In this document: positions 31,607 to 40,626 of the stretch, in pieces
Numbering within the stretch: the stretch's first letter is position 1
How the letters are laid out: each line of letters starts with the position of its first letter
Source of the DNA: Pseudoalteromonas rubra
GTDB taxonomy: Bacteria; Pseudomonadota; Gammaproteobacteria; Enterobacterales; Alteromonadaceae
Length of the DNA: 64,000 nt
Direction: 5' to 3'
Assembly: GCF_005886805.2 (NCBI RefSeq)
Contig: NZ_CP045429.1
Span: 273,501-337,500, forward strand
Program-made: the position numbers and the translations under genes
The notes under the pieces: model-generated
Databases searched by the model: none
The model's input: the letters and a program-made list of their open reading frames with translations, nothing else
What the model was told of the DNA's origin: nothing

Positions 31607-32070
31607 AGCTTATCGAAGCTCACCTCTATGTTGGCGTTGCCGTCATCTGACGTAAACGGCATGATGATCTTAGGGCCTTCACACTTGTGCGTGATGGTGT
31701 GGCCAGGCCCGGACACCACGATTGGGGTGGCCATATCAAACTCATAGCCTTTTTCGCCCAGTAAATTTTTTGCGCCACCGGTGACCATATTGGTGATTTC
31801 ACCCACCATATCAGTGACTTCTTCGTTAATTTTCTCCGGACGCTCGCCCAGCATTCTTTCCATAATGGTCAGAGCCAGACCTTCATCAAAGCTGATAGAA
31901 AAGGAGCCTTTGGTCTGTGGGCCCACCATGCCAATCAACCCGGACACGTCGCCACGTGCCACTTCATCTTTTTTAATCTTAGGCTTGCCAGGCGTTAGTT
32001 CTGTTTGTGCCATGGTGGCCAGTACATTCATCAGAGACGATAAAAAAGGGTTGATGAATTCTACATTCAT
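31603..32070 (-). CDS. CheX-like chemotaxis phosphatase
   Basis: 155 residues of the CheC/CheX/FliY family. The ExxN active-site pattern of CheX is in [13 protein letters not shown], following [17 protein letters not shown]. It would dephosphorylate a CheY-like regulator. No other chemotaxis genes are close. Stand-alone CheX-like proteins are common in this group. It is upstream of yjbQ in a two-gene unit. Confidence 0.85.
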   Translation of the reverse strand: MNVEFINPFLSSLMNVLATMAQTELTPGKPKIKKDEVARGDVSGLIGMVGPQTKGSFSISFDEGLALTIMERMLGERPEKINEEVTDMVGEITNMVTGGAKNLLGEKGYEFDMATPIVVSGPGHTITHKCEGPKIIMPFTSDDGNANIEVSFDKL

Positions 32071-32142
32071 ATGCTTCTTCCCTAGGTTCCTACATTGTAA
32101 CGGACGCTGAATTAAGTGTAGTGGGCTTTTTACTATGCTGCA

Positions 32143-32577
32143 CTACTCATTACATTTTCCACAACGCCCGTGTGCTTCAATCGTTTGTGCTTTAACAAGA
32201 AAGCCATGCTCGGCAGCCAGGTTATTCAGTTCATGTGAAATGGAATTGGAATGCAGCTCTTGTACGTGACCACAGGAATCGCAGATCAATAATTGCACAG
32301 GGTGAATACAATCGAAGTGATGGCACAACATAAATGCATTTGTGCTTTCAATCTTGTGAATAAACCCGAGCTCTGAGAGAAAATCCAATGCGCGATACAC
32401 AGTTGCTGGCTTAGCCCCGGATTCGGTCAGCTTGAGCTCTTCCAACAGGTCATAGGCGCCTACGCCGCCTTGTTTGGCAGCGAGTAAGCGAAAAACTTTC
32501 TCTCGGATAGGGGTAAAACGTGCACCCCGGTTGTCACAAACTTGCTTAGCTTTACTTACCAGTTGTTCTATATTCAT
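32143..32577 (-). CDS. zur: Fur family zinc uptake regulator Zur
   Basis: 144 residues. Winged helix with KPATVYRALDFLSELGFIHKI, then the metal-binding half with HHFDCIHPVQLLICDSCG and the C-terminal CGKC. Two CxxC pairs bind the structural zinc. The KIESTNAFMLCHH stretch is more like Zur than Fur. It should repress zinc uptake genes; none lie next to it. Confidence 0.88.
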   Translation of the reverse strand: MNIEQLVSKAKQVCDNRGARFTPIREKVFRLLAAKQGGVGAYDLLEELKLTESGAKPATVYRALDFLSELGFIHKIESTNAFMLCHHFDCIHPVQLLICDSCGHVQELHSNSISHELNNLAAEHGFLVKAQTIEAHGRCGKCNE

Positions 32578-32620
32578 GTTCTAAATCCTTACACTGCCAT
32601 GCAATACTAACATATTCTTT

Positions 32621-35119
32621 TTAATAGTCTTGTATCGACAGGGATTTATTCATTATATTCTCAGGACGGGAAAAGTTGTGTTCAAGCCAATCCTGAAATG
32701 CCGCTTCAGGCATTGGCTGACCGATCAGGTAGCCCTGTCCAATGTTACACTTGAATTCTACCAGGCGGTTTAGCTGCTCGTGATCTTCTATGCCTTCTGC
32801 AATCACTTTGAGCCCCAGGCCATGCGCCATGGTAATGATATTTTTGACCAGATATGCTGATTCGTTGCCTGCATGCATGTCGGCGATGAAGCTCTGGTCA
32901 ATTTTTAATACGTCAAATGGGTATTGGCGCAGATAGTTCAACGAAGAGTAGCCGGTACCAAAGTCATCCATTGAGATTAAGACCCCCATTTTTTGCAGGG
33001 TGTTAAGGGTGGCCTTAATAGTACTGTCACCGCTTAATAGCAAGCCTTCTGTGATCTCCAGTTCAAGAGTACCGGGTTGTAAAGCACAATGTGCTATCAG
33101 GTGTTTCACATGGCTGAGCAGTTCCGGATCGTTAAACTGGCGGGGTGATAAGTTGACCGCCAAACGCAATGACGTATTAAACTGCGTATGGATCTGTTGC
33201 AACGTACTGGCTGCTGAGTTTAAAACAAACTTACCCAATTCAATAATAAAGCCTGTTTGCTCAGCCAATGGAATAAACTCAGCGGGTGAGATTGGTCCCA
33301 TGGTTTCACTGTGCCAGCGTAACAATGCCTCTGCGCCGACGACTTTACGTGCCTGGAGGTCAAGTTGAGGCTGATAGTAGACTTCAAACTCCCCTCGCTC
33401 TAGCGCACCTTGCATGCTTTCTTCAAGCATCAATCGCCGCTGTAGCGTATTACTCATGCTTTCAGTGAACAAGCAATAGGTATTGCGACCTTGTTGCTTT
33501 GCGTTATACATGGCTGAGTCGGCTTTACGCAGCAGATCATTAGGGGTGTCGGCATCTTGAGGGAAAATCGCGATCCCCAGACTCAGCGAAATATTAAAAG
33601 CGCGACCGTCAATGTCGAATGGGGCATGAAAGAGTTTAACCAGCTTGGTTGCAATAGGATGGATATCAGCACTGGTTTTCAGATCCCCCAGCAAAATGAT
33701 GAACTCATCGCCCCCTAAGCGAGCCACAGTGTCTTTTTCTCGCAGTGCCGATTTGAGTCGCTGCGCTGAGTGGATCAGGACTTTATCACCGACTTCATGC
33801 CCCATCGAGTCATTGACTTTTTTAAAGTCGTCCAGGTCAATAAAGCCAACACCAACCAGTGACTTGTCTCGTCTGGCATCATGGATCAGTTGCTGGAGAC
33901 GATCGAGCACCAAAAAGCGATTGGGCAAGTCTGTCAATGTGTCGTAAAAGGCATGGTGAAGAATGATCTCTTCCTGGCGCTTTTTATCTGTGATATTGCG
34001 TACGGCAATGACCAGTGAATCCGAACCGGGCAGGGCACTGAGACGTGCTTCAAAGTGACGGTTGCCATCGTCAAAGGGCAAGGTGTACTCGAGCTGTGTT
34101 AGTTGTCCTGGCTGTTCTATGCTTTGGATCGCACGCGCAAAGTGGCGGGAGGTCCGTGCGGGTAAAAACTCTTCAATTTTATGCCCCAGAAATTGGGCTT
34201 CTGGTACGTACAGGTCGTCGGTTTGCCCACTATGGTACTCTAAAATAGTGCCTTGCTTATCGATGATAAAAAACAAGTCAGGAAGAGCCGAGAAAATACC
34301 TTCCAGTATTGCTGTTTTGCGCCTGGCTTCAGCCTCAGCCTGAAGTGTTTGCTGCCATCCGGTTTGCAGGCTGTGTGCCATTCGATTGAGGTTGTCAGCA
34401 AGGTGTTTAAATTCTCCAGCGCCTCGTGTTTCGAGTGCTTCACTGAAATCGAAGCTACTCAGTCGCTCACTGAGCGCAACCAGTTGAGAGACCGGGCGAT
34501 GGATAAACAGCCGGGTGAAATACAGCACAAGTGCGGTTAACAGTGATGCGATAGCGAGGATAGACAGCGTTTTCATCCGCGTGTATTCCAGTAGTTGTTG
34601 TGCCTGAGTGGCAATGGAATATTCAGCATAGATGAGGGCAGGCAGTGGCGTGCTCGCCGTCACGGCGCTTTGTTGCTCATAGGTGCTGTAGGCCTGAAAC
34701 AGATGTTTGTGTTTAGTGTATTCCACCATTAAATAAGGCGGACTGAGGCGTTGGCTGAGCGCTTCTGGCTTGATCTGTAAGGGGGTATCGCTGAAATGCT
34801 GACCCTCATAATTCTCTGTACTGCTATATAGTACAATGCCTTGCGCATCGACCAGGGCAAGTTGCGCGTAGTGCTGACCTTGTTTATAAGCAATCAGGGT
34901 GTTACGGATTTCATTTAGTTCATTGTGGGAGAGGTGCTGCTGGATGGTCAGGTTGAGTGATGAAAGGTCCCGTTTTAATGTCGCGTCGGTAATCGCCAGT
35001 AAGCTTTCTTGCTGGGTGTCGTGATGCACTTGTACCAAAGCGACTGCCAGTAGGGCGGCAAATAAAAAAGCACTGAGTGTAAGCCATAGCTTGAGGTCAA
35101 TGGAGTACAGTTTGGTCAC
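32621..35119 (-). CDS. Membrane GGDEF-EAL protein with HAMP and PAS domains
   Basis: About 832 residues. Order: membrane helix (about 10-32), periplasmic sensor (33-185), second helix (about 186-207), HAMP, PAS (about 270-385), GGDEF (about 395-560) and EAL (about 575-820). The diguanylate cyclase motif RLGGDEFIILL is intact, and the phosphodiesterase motif GAEALLRWH and later DDFGTGYSSL are also intact, so both activities are possible. I chose the GTG at 35119, with AGAGAGA upstream; a GTG at 35146 would add nine residues. The gene is a single unit between zur and the ybaK-type gene. Confidence 0.9.
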   Translation of the reverse strand: MTKLYSIDLKLWLTLSAFLFAALLAVALVQVHHDTQQESLLAITDATLKRDLSSLNLTIQQHLSHNELNEIRNTLIAYKQGQHYAQLALVDAQGIVLYSSTENYEGQHFSDTPLQIKPEALSQRLSPPYLMVEYTKHKHLFQAYSTYEQQSAVTASTPLPALIYAEYSIATQAQQLLEYTRMKTLSILAIASLLTALVLYFTRLFIHRPVSQLVALSERLSSFDFSEALETRGAGEFKHLADNLNRMAHSLQTGWQQTLQAEAEARRKTAILEGIFSALPDLFFIIDKQGTILEYHSGQTDDLYVPEAQFLGHKIEEFLPARTSRHFARAIQSIEQPGQLTQLEYTLPFDDGNRHFEARLSALPGSDSLVIAVRNITDKKRQEEIILHHAFYDTLTDLPNRFLVLDRLQQLIHDARRDKSLVGVGFIDLDDFKKVNDSMGHEVGDKVLIHSAQRLKSALREKDTVARLGGDEFIILLGDLKTSADIHPIATKLVKLFHAPFDIDGRAFNISLSLGIAIFPQDADTPNDLLRKADSAMYNAKQQGRNTYCLFTESMSNTLQRRLMLEESMQGALERGEFEVYYQPQLDLQARKVVGAEALLRWHSETMGPISPAEFIPLAEQTGFIIELGKFVLNSAASTLQQIHTQFNTSLRLAVNLSPRQFNDPELLSHVKHLIAHCALQPGTLELEITEGLLLSGDSTIKATLNTLQKMGVLISMDDFGTGYSSLNYLRQYPFDVLKIDQSFIADMHAGNESAYLVKNIITMAHGLGLKVIAEGIEDHEQLNRLVEFKCNIGQGYLIGQPMPEAAFQDWLEHNFSRPENIMNKSLSIQDY

Positions 35120-35400
35120 TCGGCTATCTCTCTTCTGTGTTATCACATGGCCCTGTGACTGAGTAGTCGATTTTGGGCTGTCCTTTGTTCAATCTGGACC
35201 TCGCGTAAAAAGCCATCTAAATATAAGTGTAGTTGAAAAGTACTGATTACTCGGTGTTATTTCAGATTAAAGAGAAAAAAGAGAGTCGCTCGGCCAGATG
35301 AAAGAAAATCATCACCAAATCATGCAATGTGTTTGGCCCGATTGATGTTTTTTAGCTAGGGTGAGAAAGACACTAATAGAGGTTAATACAAGGAGCGGCT

Positions 35401-35895
35401 ATGACCAGCCAAGATACAAAGACATTGAGTAAAAGTGCTCAGCGGGTTCAGGATGCGATAACGTCTGCGGGGTGTGAATTTACCGTACTGGAATTGCCCG
35501 GCAGTACGCGCACGGCGGAGGAGTCGGCACACACCATAGGGTGTGAACTGGGGCAAATCGTAAAATCACTGATTTTTAAAGGCAAAGAAAGCGGTAAGCC
35601 AGTGTTGTTGTTGGTTAGTGGCAGCAACCGGGTAAAAGAAAAGGTTGTGGCAAAACATCTGGGAGAAAAGCTGGTAAAAGCCGATGCTGAATTTACCCGT
35701 GAGGTAACCGGGTTTGCCATTGGCGGTATTCCGCCCATCGGGCACCTTACCCTCCCTGTTACTTATATTGACCAGGACCTGCTGCAATACGAGACGATAT
35801 GGGCTGCGGCTGGCACGCCACACGCTGTGTTTTCGTTGCCAGCGGCTAAACTGGAACCACTGACTCAGGGCACGGTGATTGCTGTAAAAGCCTGA
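35401..35895 (+). CDS. YbaK/EbsC family aminoacyl-tRNA deacylase
   Basis: 164 residues with the family pattern of prolyl-tRNA editing proteins: GQIVKSLIFKG with the conserved lysine, then VLLLVSGSNRV, and GGIPPIGH. Proteins of this family hydrolyse mischarged tRNA such as Cys-tRNA(Pro). AAGGAGCGG precedes the ATG. Divergent from the GGDEF/EAL gene and convergent with the next gene. Confidence 0.9.
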   Translation: MTSQDTKTLSKSAQRVQDAITSAGCEFTVLELPGSTRTAEESAHTIGCELGQIVKSLIFKGKESGKPVLLLVSGSNRVKEKVVAKHLGEKLVKADAEFTREVTGFAIGGIPPIGHLTLPVTYIDQDLLQYETIWAAAGTPHAVFSLPAAKLEPLTQGTVIAVKA

Positions 35896-35908
35896 TAATG
35901 ATGGGGCG

Positions 35909-36484
35909 TTATCCGGTAAAGAGTTGTAGTGTGATCTGCACTTCGTCTGACTCAAACTCGGCGACGCCCTCATAGCCTTCGATATTGTAATTAAAGCTGA
36001 AAAAGCGCCTTAGCCACAGGTCATCCTGGTTCTCTTTTAATACATCAATAGAAATATCCATCAGGCTTTCCGCGACATTCATCCCAACAGCAAACAAAGG
36101 GTTTGCTGCCGCAGCTGCTACAGTGCGAGTGAGCTCGCCAAATGCCGTAGTTTTTCTGACTTTTGCCATGAGCTTAGCTGTACTGCGGATGTCACTGTCA
36201 TCTTCCAATACGGCAATATGCGCATCCAGAAAACGGGGGATCTGACCGGCCCGGTTACGATAAATTGTGTAACCAGCAGGGCCAAAGCTGATGGTGCCGC
36301 CTTCACTGACTGGCATCACATTGAGTTCCATATTAAATGCATGATCCGCGACCCCGTCGCTTACTGCACTGAACACTTTGATCTCAAACTTGCGCTCACT
36401 GAGTAACTTGTCCACCAGGCCCAGCGATTTAACGTGAATAGACATGATACGCAGTTCGACATCGGTAAACATTTGATTAGGCAT
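35909..36484 (-). CDS. Protein of unknown function, 191 residues
   Basis: I do not recognise this family. There is no signal peptide. The N-terminal 120 residues are rich in beta-prone segments (VELRIMSIHVKSL, FEIKVFSAVSDGV, AHIAVLEDDSD), then an Ala-rich helix (TRTVAAAAANPLFAVGMNVA) and an acidic C-terminal strand region ending LQLFTG. It may be a beta-sandwich with a helical hairpin. The reading frame is well formed and unshadowed, with an AGGAC-like site before the ATG. It lies between the convergent ybaK-type gene and tRNA-Ile. Confidence 0.75.
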   Translation of the reverse strand: MPNQMFTDVELRIMSIHVKSLGLVDKLLSERKFEIKVFSAVSDGVADHAFNMELNVMPVSEGGTISFGPAGYTIYRNRAGQIPRFLDAHIAVLEDDSDIRSTAKLMAKVRKTTAFGELTRTVAAAAANPLFAVGMNVAESLMDISIDVLKENQDDLWLRRFFSFNYNIEGYEGVAEFESDEVQITLQLFTG

Positions 36485-36636
36485 GATTAAAGTCCTTTGA
36501 TATGCAATGGTATTAGCATACTTGGAACCAGATTGGGGCGCTATGGTTTTTGCTTGTAAGGTAAATTATTTGAGAATAATAAAAATCACATTGAGAGGTG
36601 GAAGTTTACTACAGAAGTATAATTGCGGAGGAAAAA

Positions 36637-36713
36637 TGGTGGCCCCACCTGGACTTGAACCAGGGACCTACCGATTATGAGTCGGGTGCTCTAACCAACT
36701 GAGCTATAGGGCC
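36637..36713 (-). tRNA. tRNA-Ile (CAU, lysidine type)
   Basis: 77 bases on the minus strand with encoded CCA. The anticodon loop CTCATAA gives CAT. The GGCCC acceptor start and the overall sequence resemble E. coli ileX, not elongator or initiator tRNA-Met, so C34 should be modified to lysidine by TilS and read AUA. Confidence 0.92.
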
Positions 36714-36743
36714 ATTTTCAAATTGTAGTGCTCAATAAATTCA

Positions 36744-36838
36744 TCCATGAAGCAAGATCCTGTCGGCGTCCTGCCTCCACCTCAACAAGCTGCGAAGCGG
36801 TGCTTCGGTCTTGTTTCGCCCAACTGAGCTATAGGGCC
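36744..36838 (-). pseudogene. Broken tandem copy of tRNA-Ile(CAU), 5' end only
   Basis: The first 19-20 bases of tRNA-Ile (minus strand, from 36838) are repeated exactly, up to CAGTTGG in the D-loop. The upstream flank is duplicated too: 36722-36741 and 36849-36868 match at 19 of 20 bases. After the D-loop the body is replaced by an unrelated sequence with a strong hairpin (AACAAG..CGAAGC / GCTTCG..CTTGTT). The break point is the same as in the tRNA-Gly chimeras. Confidence 0.8.
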
Positions 36839-36868
36839 ATTTTTTTAGATTGTAGTGCTCACTAAATT

Positions 36869-37044
36869 GAGCATACTCTTTAGCAGAGACCTAAAAAGCG
36901 CTGGCAGTATAAAAATTTTTAACAGGCTTGTCACTAGCAAAAGAGGAAAAAGTCGCACATATCTGATTCAATTGCTTAATAAAAAGCCAAACCAATGCGC
37001 TAAGCCTGTTTCTTTATTCGGTTCGTGCGCTTTACATCTGTGAG
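36869..37044. other. Intergenic region between the broken tRNA-Ile copy and the cupin gene
   Basis: About 175 AT-rich bases. A 62-codon frame on the plus strand has no ribosome binding site and no family resemblance and is taken as chance. A TACAAT that could be the -10 box of the minus-strand tRNA precedes both tRNA copies (inside 36845-36856 for the outer one). Confidence 0.35.
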
Positions 37045-37410
37045 TTAGATCCAGACATCGTTTTGTGCGGTGAGTGAGCTGTCGGCATCTCCGGTGTTGA
37101 CGACTCCTTTGGGTTCGACAATCAATACCTGACACTCTTGCTCGGCATAGGGTTTGTGCTCTACGCCCTTGGGCACAACCAGCATGTTACCTTCTTTCAG
37201 ATGCTCTGTGCGCTCCCGAAAGGCTATGTGCATCTCACCGGATAGCACAATGAACACTTCGTCGGTATCGGGATGATCGTGCCAGACAAATTCGCCCTGA
37301 AGTTTCACCAGTTTGAACTGATAGTCGTTCATTTCAGCAATGACTTTAGGGCTCCAGTGCTCTGAAAATAGCGCCAGCTTTTCGGCAAAATTGATCGTAG
37401 CGTGTGACAT
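37045..37410 (-). CDS. Cupin domain protein
   Basis: 121 residues forming one cupin barrel. Motif 1 is FVWHDHPDTDEVFIVLSGE, with two His and a Glu for metal binding; motif 2 is NMLVVPKGVEHKP with the last His. It resembles the mannose-6-phosphate isomerase-like small cupins of unknown substrate. It follows cysQ by 63 bases on the same strand and could be read with the cys genes. Confidence 0.85.
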   Translation of the reverse strand: MSHATINFAEKLALFSEHWSPKVIAEMNDYQFKLVKLQGEFVWHDHPDTDEVFIVLSGEMHIAFRERTEHLKEGNMLVVPKGVEHKPYAEQECQVLIVEPKGVVNTGDADSSLTAQNDVWI

Positions 37411-37473
37411 AGTATTTCCTTATGGTGACGGGCGTGAGAAGCAAGCCTTATCCGGGTGGATAAGGCTCAGAGA

Positions 37474-38241
37474 TTAGTTGAGTCGTGAAACCACAAAGTA
37501 GGGGTTCAGATAAGACTCTTTTTGATTGTATAGCAGTGGGCTGCCGTCCAGCTGGGTAACGGTTGCACCGGCGATTTTCGCGACTGCGTGTCCTGCACCG
37601 GTATCCCACTCACTGGTTGGGCCTAAACGGGGGTAGACATCAGCAGCACTTTCAGCGACCAGACACAGTTTTAATGAACTGCCTTTTGGCACCATGTTCA
37701 CATCGTCAAACTGTGTGAGATACTCAGCTAAATCAGGTGATGGGTGAGAGCGTGAGCCAACCACCTGGATGGTGCCCTGGTTGGCTATACGGGTGACTTT
37801 CAGCTCAATGCGTGCTTCGTCACACTCTTTAAAAGCACCGATGCTGTTGGCAGCGAAGTAACTCACGTTCAGTGCCGGTGCATGGACCACGCCCATGACG
37901 GGTTCGCCATTTTCAATTAAGGCGATGTTGACCGTGAACTCACCGTTTTTCTTAATAAACTCCTTAGTGCCGTCGATGGGGTCGACCAGCCAGTAACGTT
38001 GCCAGGTCTGGCGTTCCTGCCAGCTGATCTCTGCGCTTTCCTCACTGAGGATCGGTAAATCCGGGGTAAGGGCTTTCAGACCCGCTGTGATCACGTCATT
38101 AGCGGCTAAGTCGGCGTCGGTCACCGGGCTTTTGTCGTCTTTGTACTCTACGTTAAAGTCTTTGGCATAGATGGTGAGGATCTTGTCTCCGGCGCGTCGT
38201 GCCAGATTCACTATCTCCTCGAGTAAGTCGGTGTCGTTCAT
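37474..38241 (-). CDS. cysQ: 3'(2'),5'-bisphosphate nucleotidase CysQ
   Basis: 255 residues of the inositol-monophosphatase superfamily. Metal-binding motif WLVDPIDGTKEFI and the second motif EWDTGAGHAVA are present; ILSEESAEI carries the other metal-binding Glu. It removes PAP, the by-product of PAPS use. It follows cysC by 15 bases, which supports the sulfate role. Confidence 0.94.
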   Translation of the reverse strand: MNDTDLLEEIVNLARRAGDKILTIYAKDFNVEYKDDKSPVTDADLAANDVITAGLKALTPDLPILSEESAEISWQERQTWQRYWLVDPIDGTKEFIKKNGEFTVNIALIENGEPVMGVVHAPALNVSYFAANSIGAFKECDEARIELKVTRIANQGTIQVVGSRSHPSPDLAEYLTQFDDVNMVPKGSSLKLCLVAESAADVYPRLGPTSEWDTGAGHAVAKIAGATVTQLDGSPLLYNQKESYLNPYFVVSRLN

Positions 38242-38256
38242 GGTTTTTCCTTGGTA

Positions 38257-38856
38257 CTACAGATGGATTATCTCGCGCTGTTGTAGATACGCTACCAGCT
38301 GTTGCACCGATTGGTCCAGACTATTTTCACCGGTATTAATGCGGATCTCCGGGTTTTTTGGTGGCTCATAGTCAGAGTCTATGCCAGTAAAGTGTTTGAT
38401 CTCACCGGCACGGGCTTTTTTATATAACCCTTTTGGATCGCGTTGTTCACACACCTCCAGCGGTGTATCCAGATACACTTCAATAAACTCGGCCTCTTCA
38501 ACCAGCTCTCGAACCATGTCACGCTCAGCCTGGAAGGGCGAGATAAAGGCGGTGAGTACGATCAGGCCGGCATCGACCATGAGTTTACTCAATTCACCCA
38601 CACGACGAATGTTTTCGACTCTATCCTCGTCGCTGAATCCGAGGTCTTTACACAGACCATGACGCACATTGTCACCATCGAGTAAATAAGTGTGTGCGCC
38701 AAGTTGCTGCAGGGCACTCTCTAGTGCATTGGCGACGGTGCTTTTGCCCGACCCAGAATAGCCAGTAAACCATAAAATAACAGGACGGTGGCCTTTTTGT
38801 TCGCTGCGATGTGTTTTATTTACGGCATAGTTATGCCAGACAATATTCGTATCCAT
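38257..38856 (-). CDS. cysC: Adenylyl-sulfate kinase
   Basis: 199 residues. P-loop [15 protein letters not shown], then [18 protein letters not shown], the standard APS-binding stretch, and [15 protein letters not shown]. It phosphorylates APS to PAPS. It is a separate protein, not fused to cysN. It lies between the SLC13 permease and cysQ. Confidence 0.97.
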   Translation of the reverse strand: MDTNIVWHNYAVNKTHRSEQKGHRPVILWFTGYSGSGKSTVANALESALQQLGAHTYLLDGDNVRHGLCKDLGFSDEDRVENIRRVGELSKLMVDAGLIVLTAFISPFQAERDMVRELVEEAEFIEVYLDTPLEVCEQRDPKGLYKKARAGEIKHFTGIDSDYEPPKNPEIRINTGENSLDQSVQQLVAYLQQREIIHL

Positions 38857-38868
38857 AATTCCTATCCA

Positions 38869-40596
38869 CTAAAACGGGAAAACCAAGGGGATCAGCGTCA
38901 GCACAGTGATCGAGTAAATAATTGAGAGCGGCAGGCCGACGGTCACATAGTCTTTGATCCGGTAATTACCTGCACTGTATACCATCAGATTAGTCTGATA
39001 GCCAAAAGGGGAAATAAAACTGGCCGATGCGCCAAAGGCGACTGCCATCACAAATGGCAGTGGGTTCACACCAAAACCAATCGCCAGTGCGTATGCCACA
39101 GGAAATGACAGCGCGGCGGCCGCATTGTTGGTGATCAATTCGGTGAACACCACCGTCATCACAAAAATGGCGATAAAGGCACCATACGGACCAAAGTCGC
39201 CCAGTACATAAAACAGCGCATCGGAAATTTGCCCGGCTAACCCTGTGTCTATCATCAGCTTAGCTAAGCCAATGGCACTGCCGACAATGGCAAGCAATTC
39301 AATGGGAAAGCGGCGCTTCATCTCGCTGACTTTGATGGAGCCAAACAGCACCAGTCCGAGTAATAAAACCATCAGGCCTTTGACTAAAGGCACAACATCG
39401 AAGATACCCAGACCGAGCACGGCAACAAAGGCAGCCATCACTTTATTCGATTGTGGCTGCGTTAAATGGGTTTGCAGGTCCAGGCCAGAGATATAAACAA
39501 ATTCGCGTTTTAGGTCGGGTAGCTGATAAAAATCTCCGCCAGGGGCTAGGATCAAAGAATCTCCTGCCTGCAGTTTGACCTGACCCAGGCCACCAGGCAG
39601 GCGGTCGTGACCACGGCGAATGGCAATCACCGCGGCATGAAACTGTTCGCGAAAGCGGATCTCTTTGAGTGTTTTGCCTAAAAACTTAGACGACTGACTG
39701 ATCACGACTTCCACCAAGTGTTCGGCGTCTTTTTCGTGTTTGTCATGTACCACCTGCAAGCCGTCGAAGCGGCGCAATAAAGGCACAGATTTGATGTCGC
39801 CGACAAACAGCAGAACATCGCCCTGCTGTATTTCCTGTTGTGGTGTGACCGCACAAATACGACGCTCGCCGCGGATGATCTCAGCGAGGAACAAGTCACG
39901 CAGGTCACGCAGGCCGTTTTCTTCGACTGTCCGGCCAATCAGTTTCGAGCCTGCGGTTACTTTCCCTTCCAGATAAAAAGGCACAACCTCTTCTTCTTTG
40001 CGGCCGTGATCGGGCAAAAACTTCAGTAATAGAATAATGGTAACCAGGCCCACACCCAGCGCGCCAATACCGACCAGCGTAAAGTCAAAAAAGCCCAACG
40101 GCGCCATACCGGCCTCAATGGCGAAACCATTAACGATTAAATTGGTTGACGTGCCGATCAGGGTCAGCGTCCCCCCCAGGATAGCGGTATAGGACAATGG
40201 CAATAATAGCTTAGACGGTGAATGGGTTTTACTGTCTTTGATAGTACTGATCAAAGACGCCACCACGGCGGTGTTATTGGTAAAAGACGATAAAAAAGCC
40301 GTGGATAATCCCAGTTTCATTACCGAGCGTGCCAGCGAGCCGTTGGCCAGTGAGCGCGCCAGGTATTGTACCAGGGTGGTTTTTTCGATGGCGATAGATA
40401 CCAAAACCAGTAAAACCAGGGTGATCAGCGATGGATTCGCATAATTGACCAGCATGGTTTCCAGATCGATGAGCCCAGCCAGGTAAGCGCTGCTGATGGC
40501 GCCAACAAATAACCAGGCCGGGTTGAGCCGCGTGCCAAAAAGACACGCGACCAGCACGAGCATGATGCCTGTTAAGATGATCTGCTCTAGCAGCAT
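38869..40596 (-). CDS. SLC13-type permease with RCK-C domains, probable sulfate transporter
   Basis: 575 residues. Membrane helices in residues 1-200 and 390-575 flank two cytoplasmic TrkA-C (RCK-C) domains at about 205-370 (AGSKLIGRTVEENGLRDL, GDVLLFVGDI; GKTLKEIRFREQF). TAFLSSFTNNTAVVASLI and ITNNAAAALSFPVA are the paired SNT/TNN substrate-loop motifs of the SLC13/DASS family. Its location between cysN and cysC strongly suggests sulfate uptake coupled to Na+; the substrate itself is inferred. Confidence 0.88.
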   Translation of the reverse strand: MLLEQIILTGIMLVLVACLFGTRLNPAWLFVGAISSAYLAGLIDLETMLVNYANPSLITLVLLVLVSIAIEKTTLVQYLARSLANGSLARSVMKLGLSTAFLSSFTNNTAVVASLISTIKDSKTHSPSKLLLPLSYTAILGGTLTLIGTSTNLIVNGFAIEAGMAPLGFFDFTLVGIGALGVGLVTIILLLKFLPDHGRKEEEVVPFYLEGKVTAGSKLIGRTVEENGLRDLRDLFLAEIIRGERRICAVTPQQEIQQGDVLLFVGDIKSVPLLRRFDGLQVVHDKHEKDAEHLVEVVISQSSKFLGKTLKEIRFREQFHAAVIAIRRGHDRLPGGLGQVKLQAGDSLILAPGGDFYQLPDLKREFVYISGLDLQTHLTQPQSNKVMAAFVAVLGLGIFDVVPLVKGLMVLLLGLVLFGSIKVSEMKRRFPIELLAIVGSAIGLAKLMIDTGLAGQISDALFYVLGDFGPYGAFIAIFVMTVVFTELITNNAAAALSFPVAYALAIGFGVNPLPFVMAVAFGASASFISPFGYQTNLMVYSAGNYRIKDYVTVGLPLSIIYSITVLTLIPLVFPF

Positions 40597-40626
40597 AGAT
40601 AACTCCCGTTAACAGGCATACAGCCG

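Noticed and set aside
36637..36838. Integrative element attachment site at tRNA-Ile
   Set aside because: The duplicated part is the 5' end of the tRNA and its upstream flank. Tyrosine integrases normally duplicate the 3' end, and no integrase is present.
36855..37043. 62-residue plus-strand ORF between tRNA-Ile and the cupin gene
   Set aside because: No ribosome binding site, AT-rich, no domain resemblance, and it runs over the tRNA upstream region; taken as chance.
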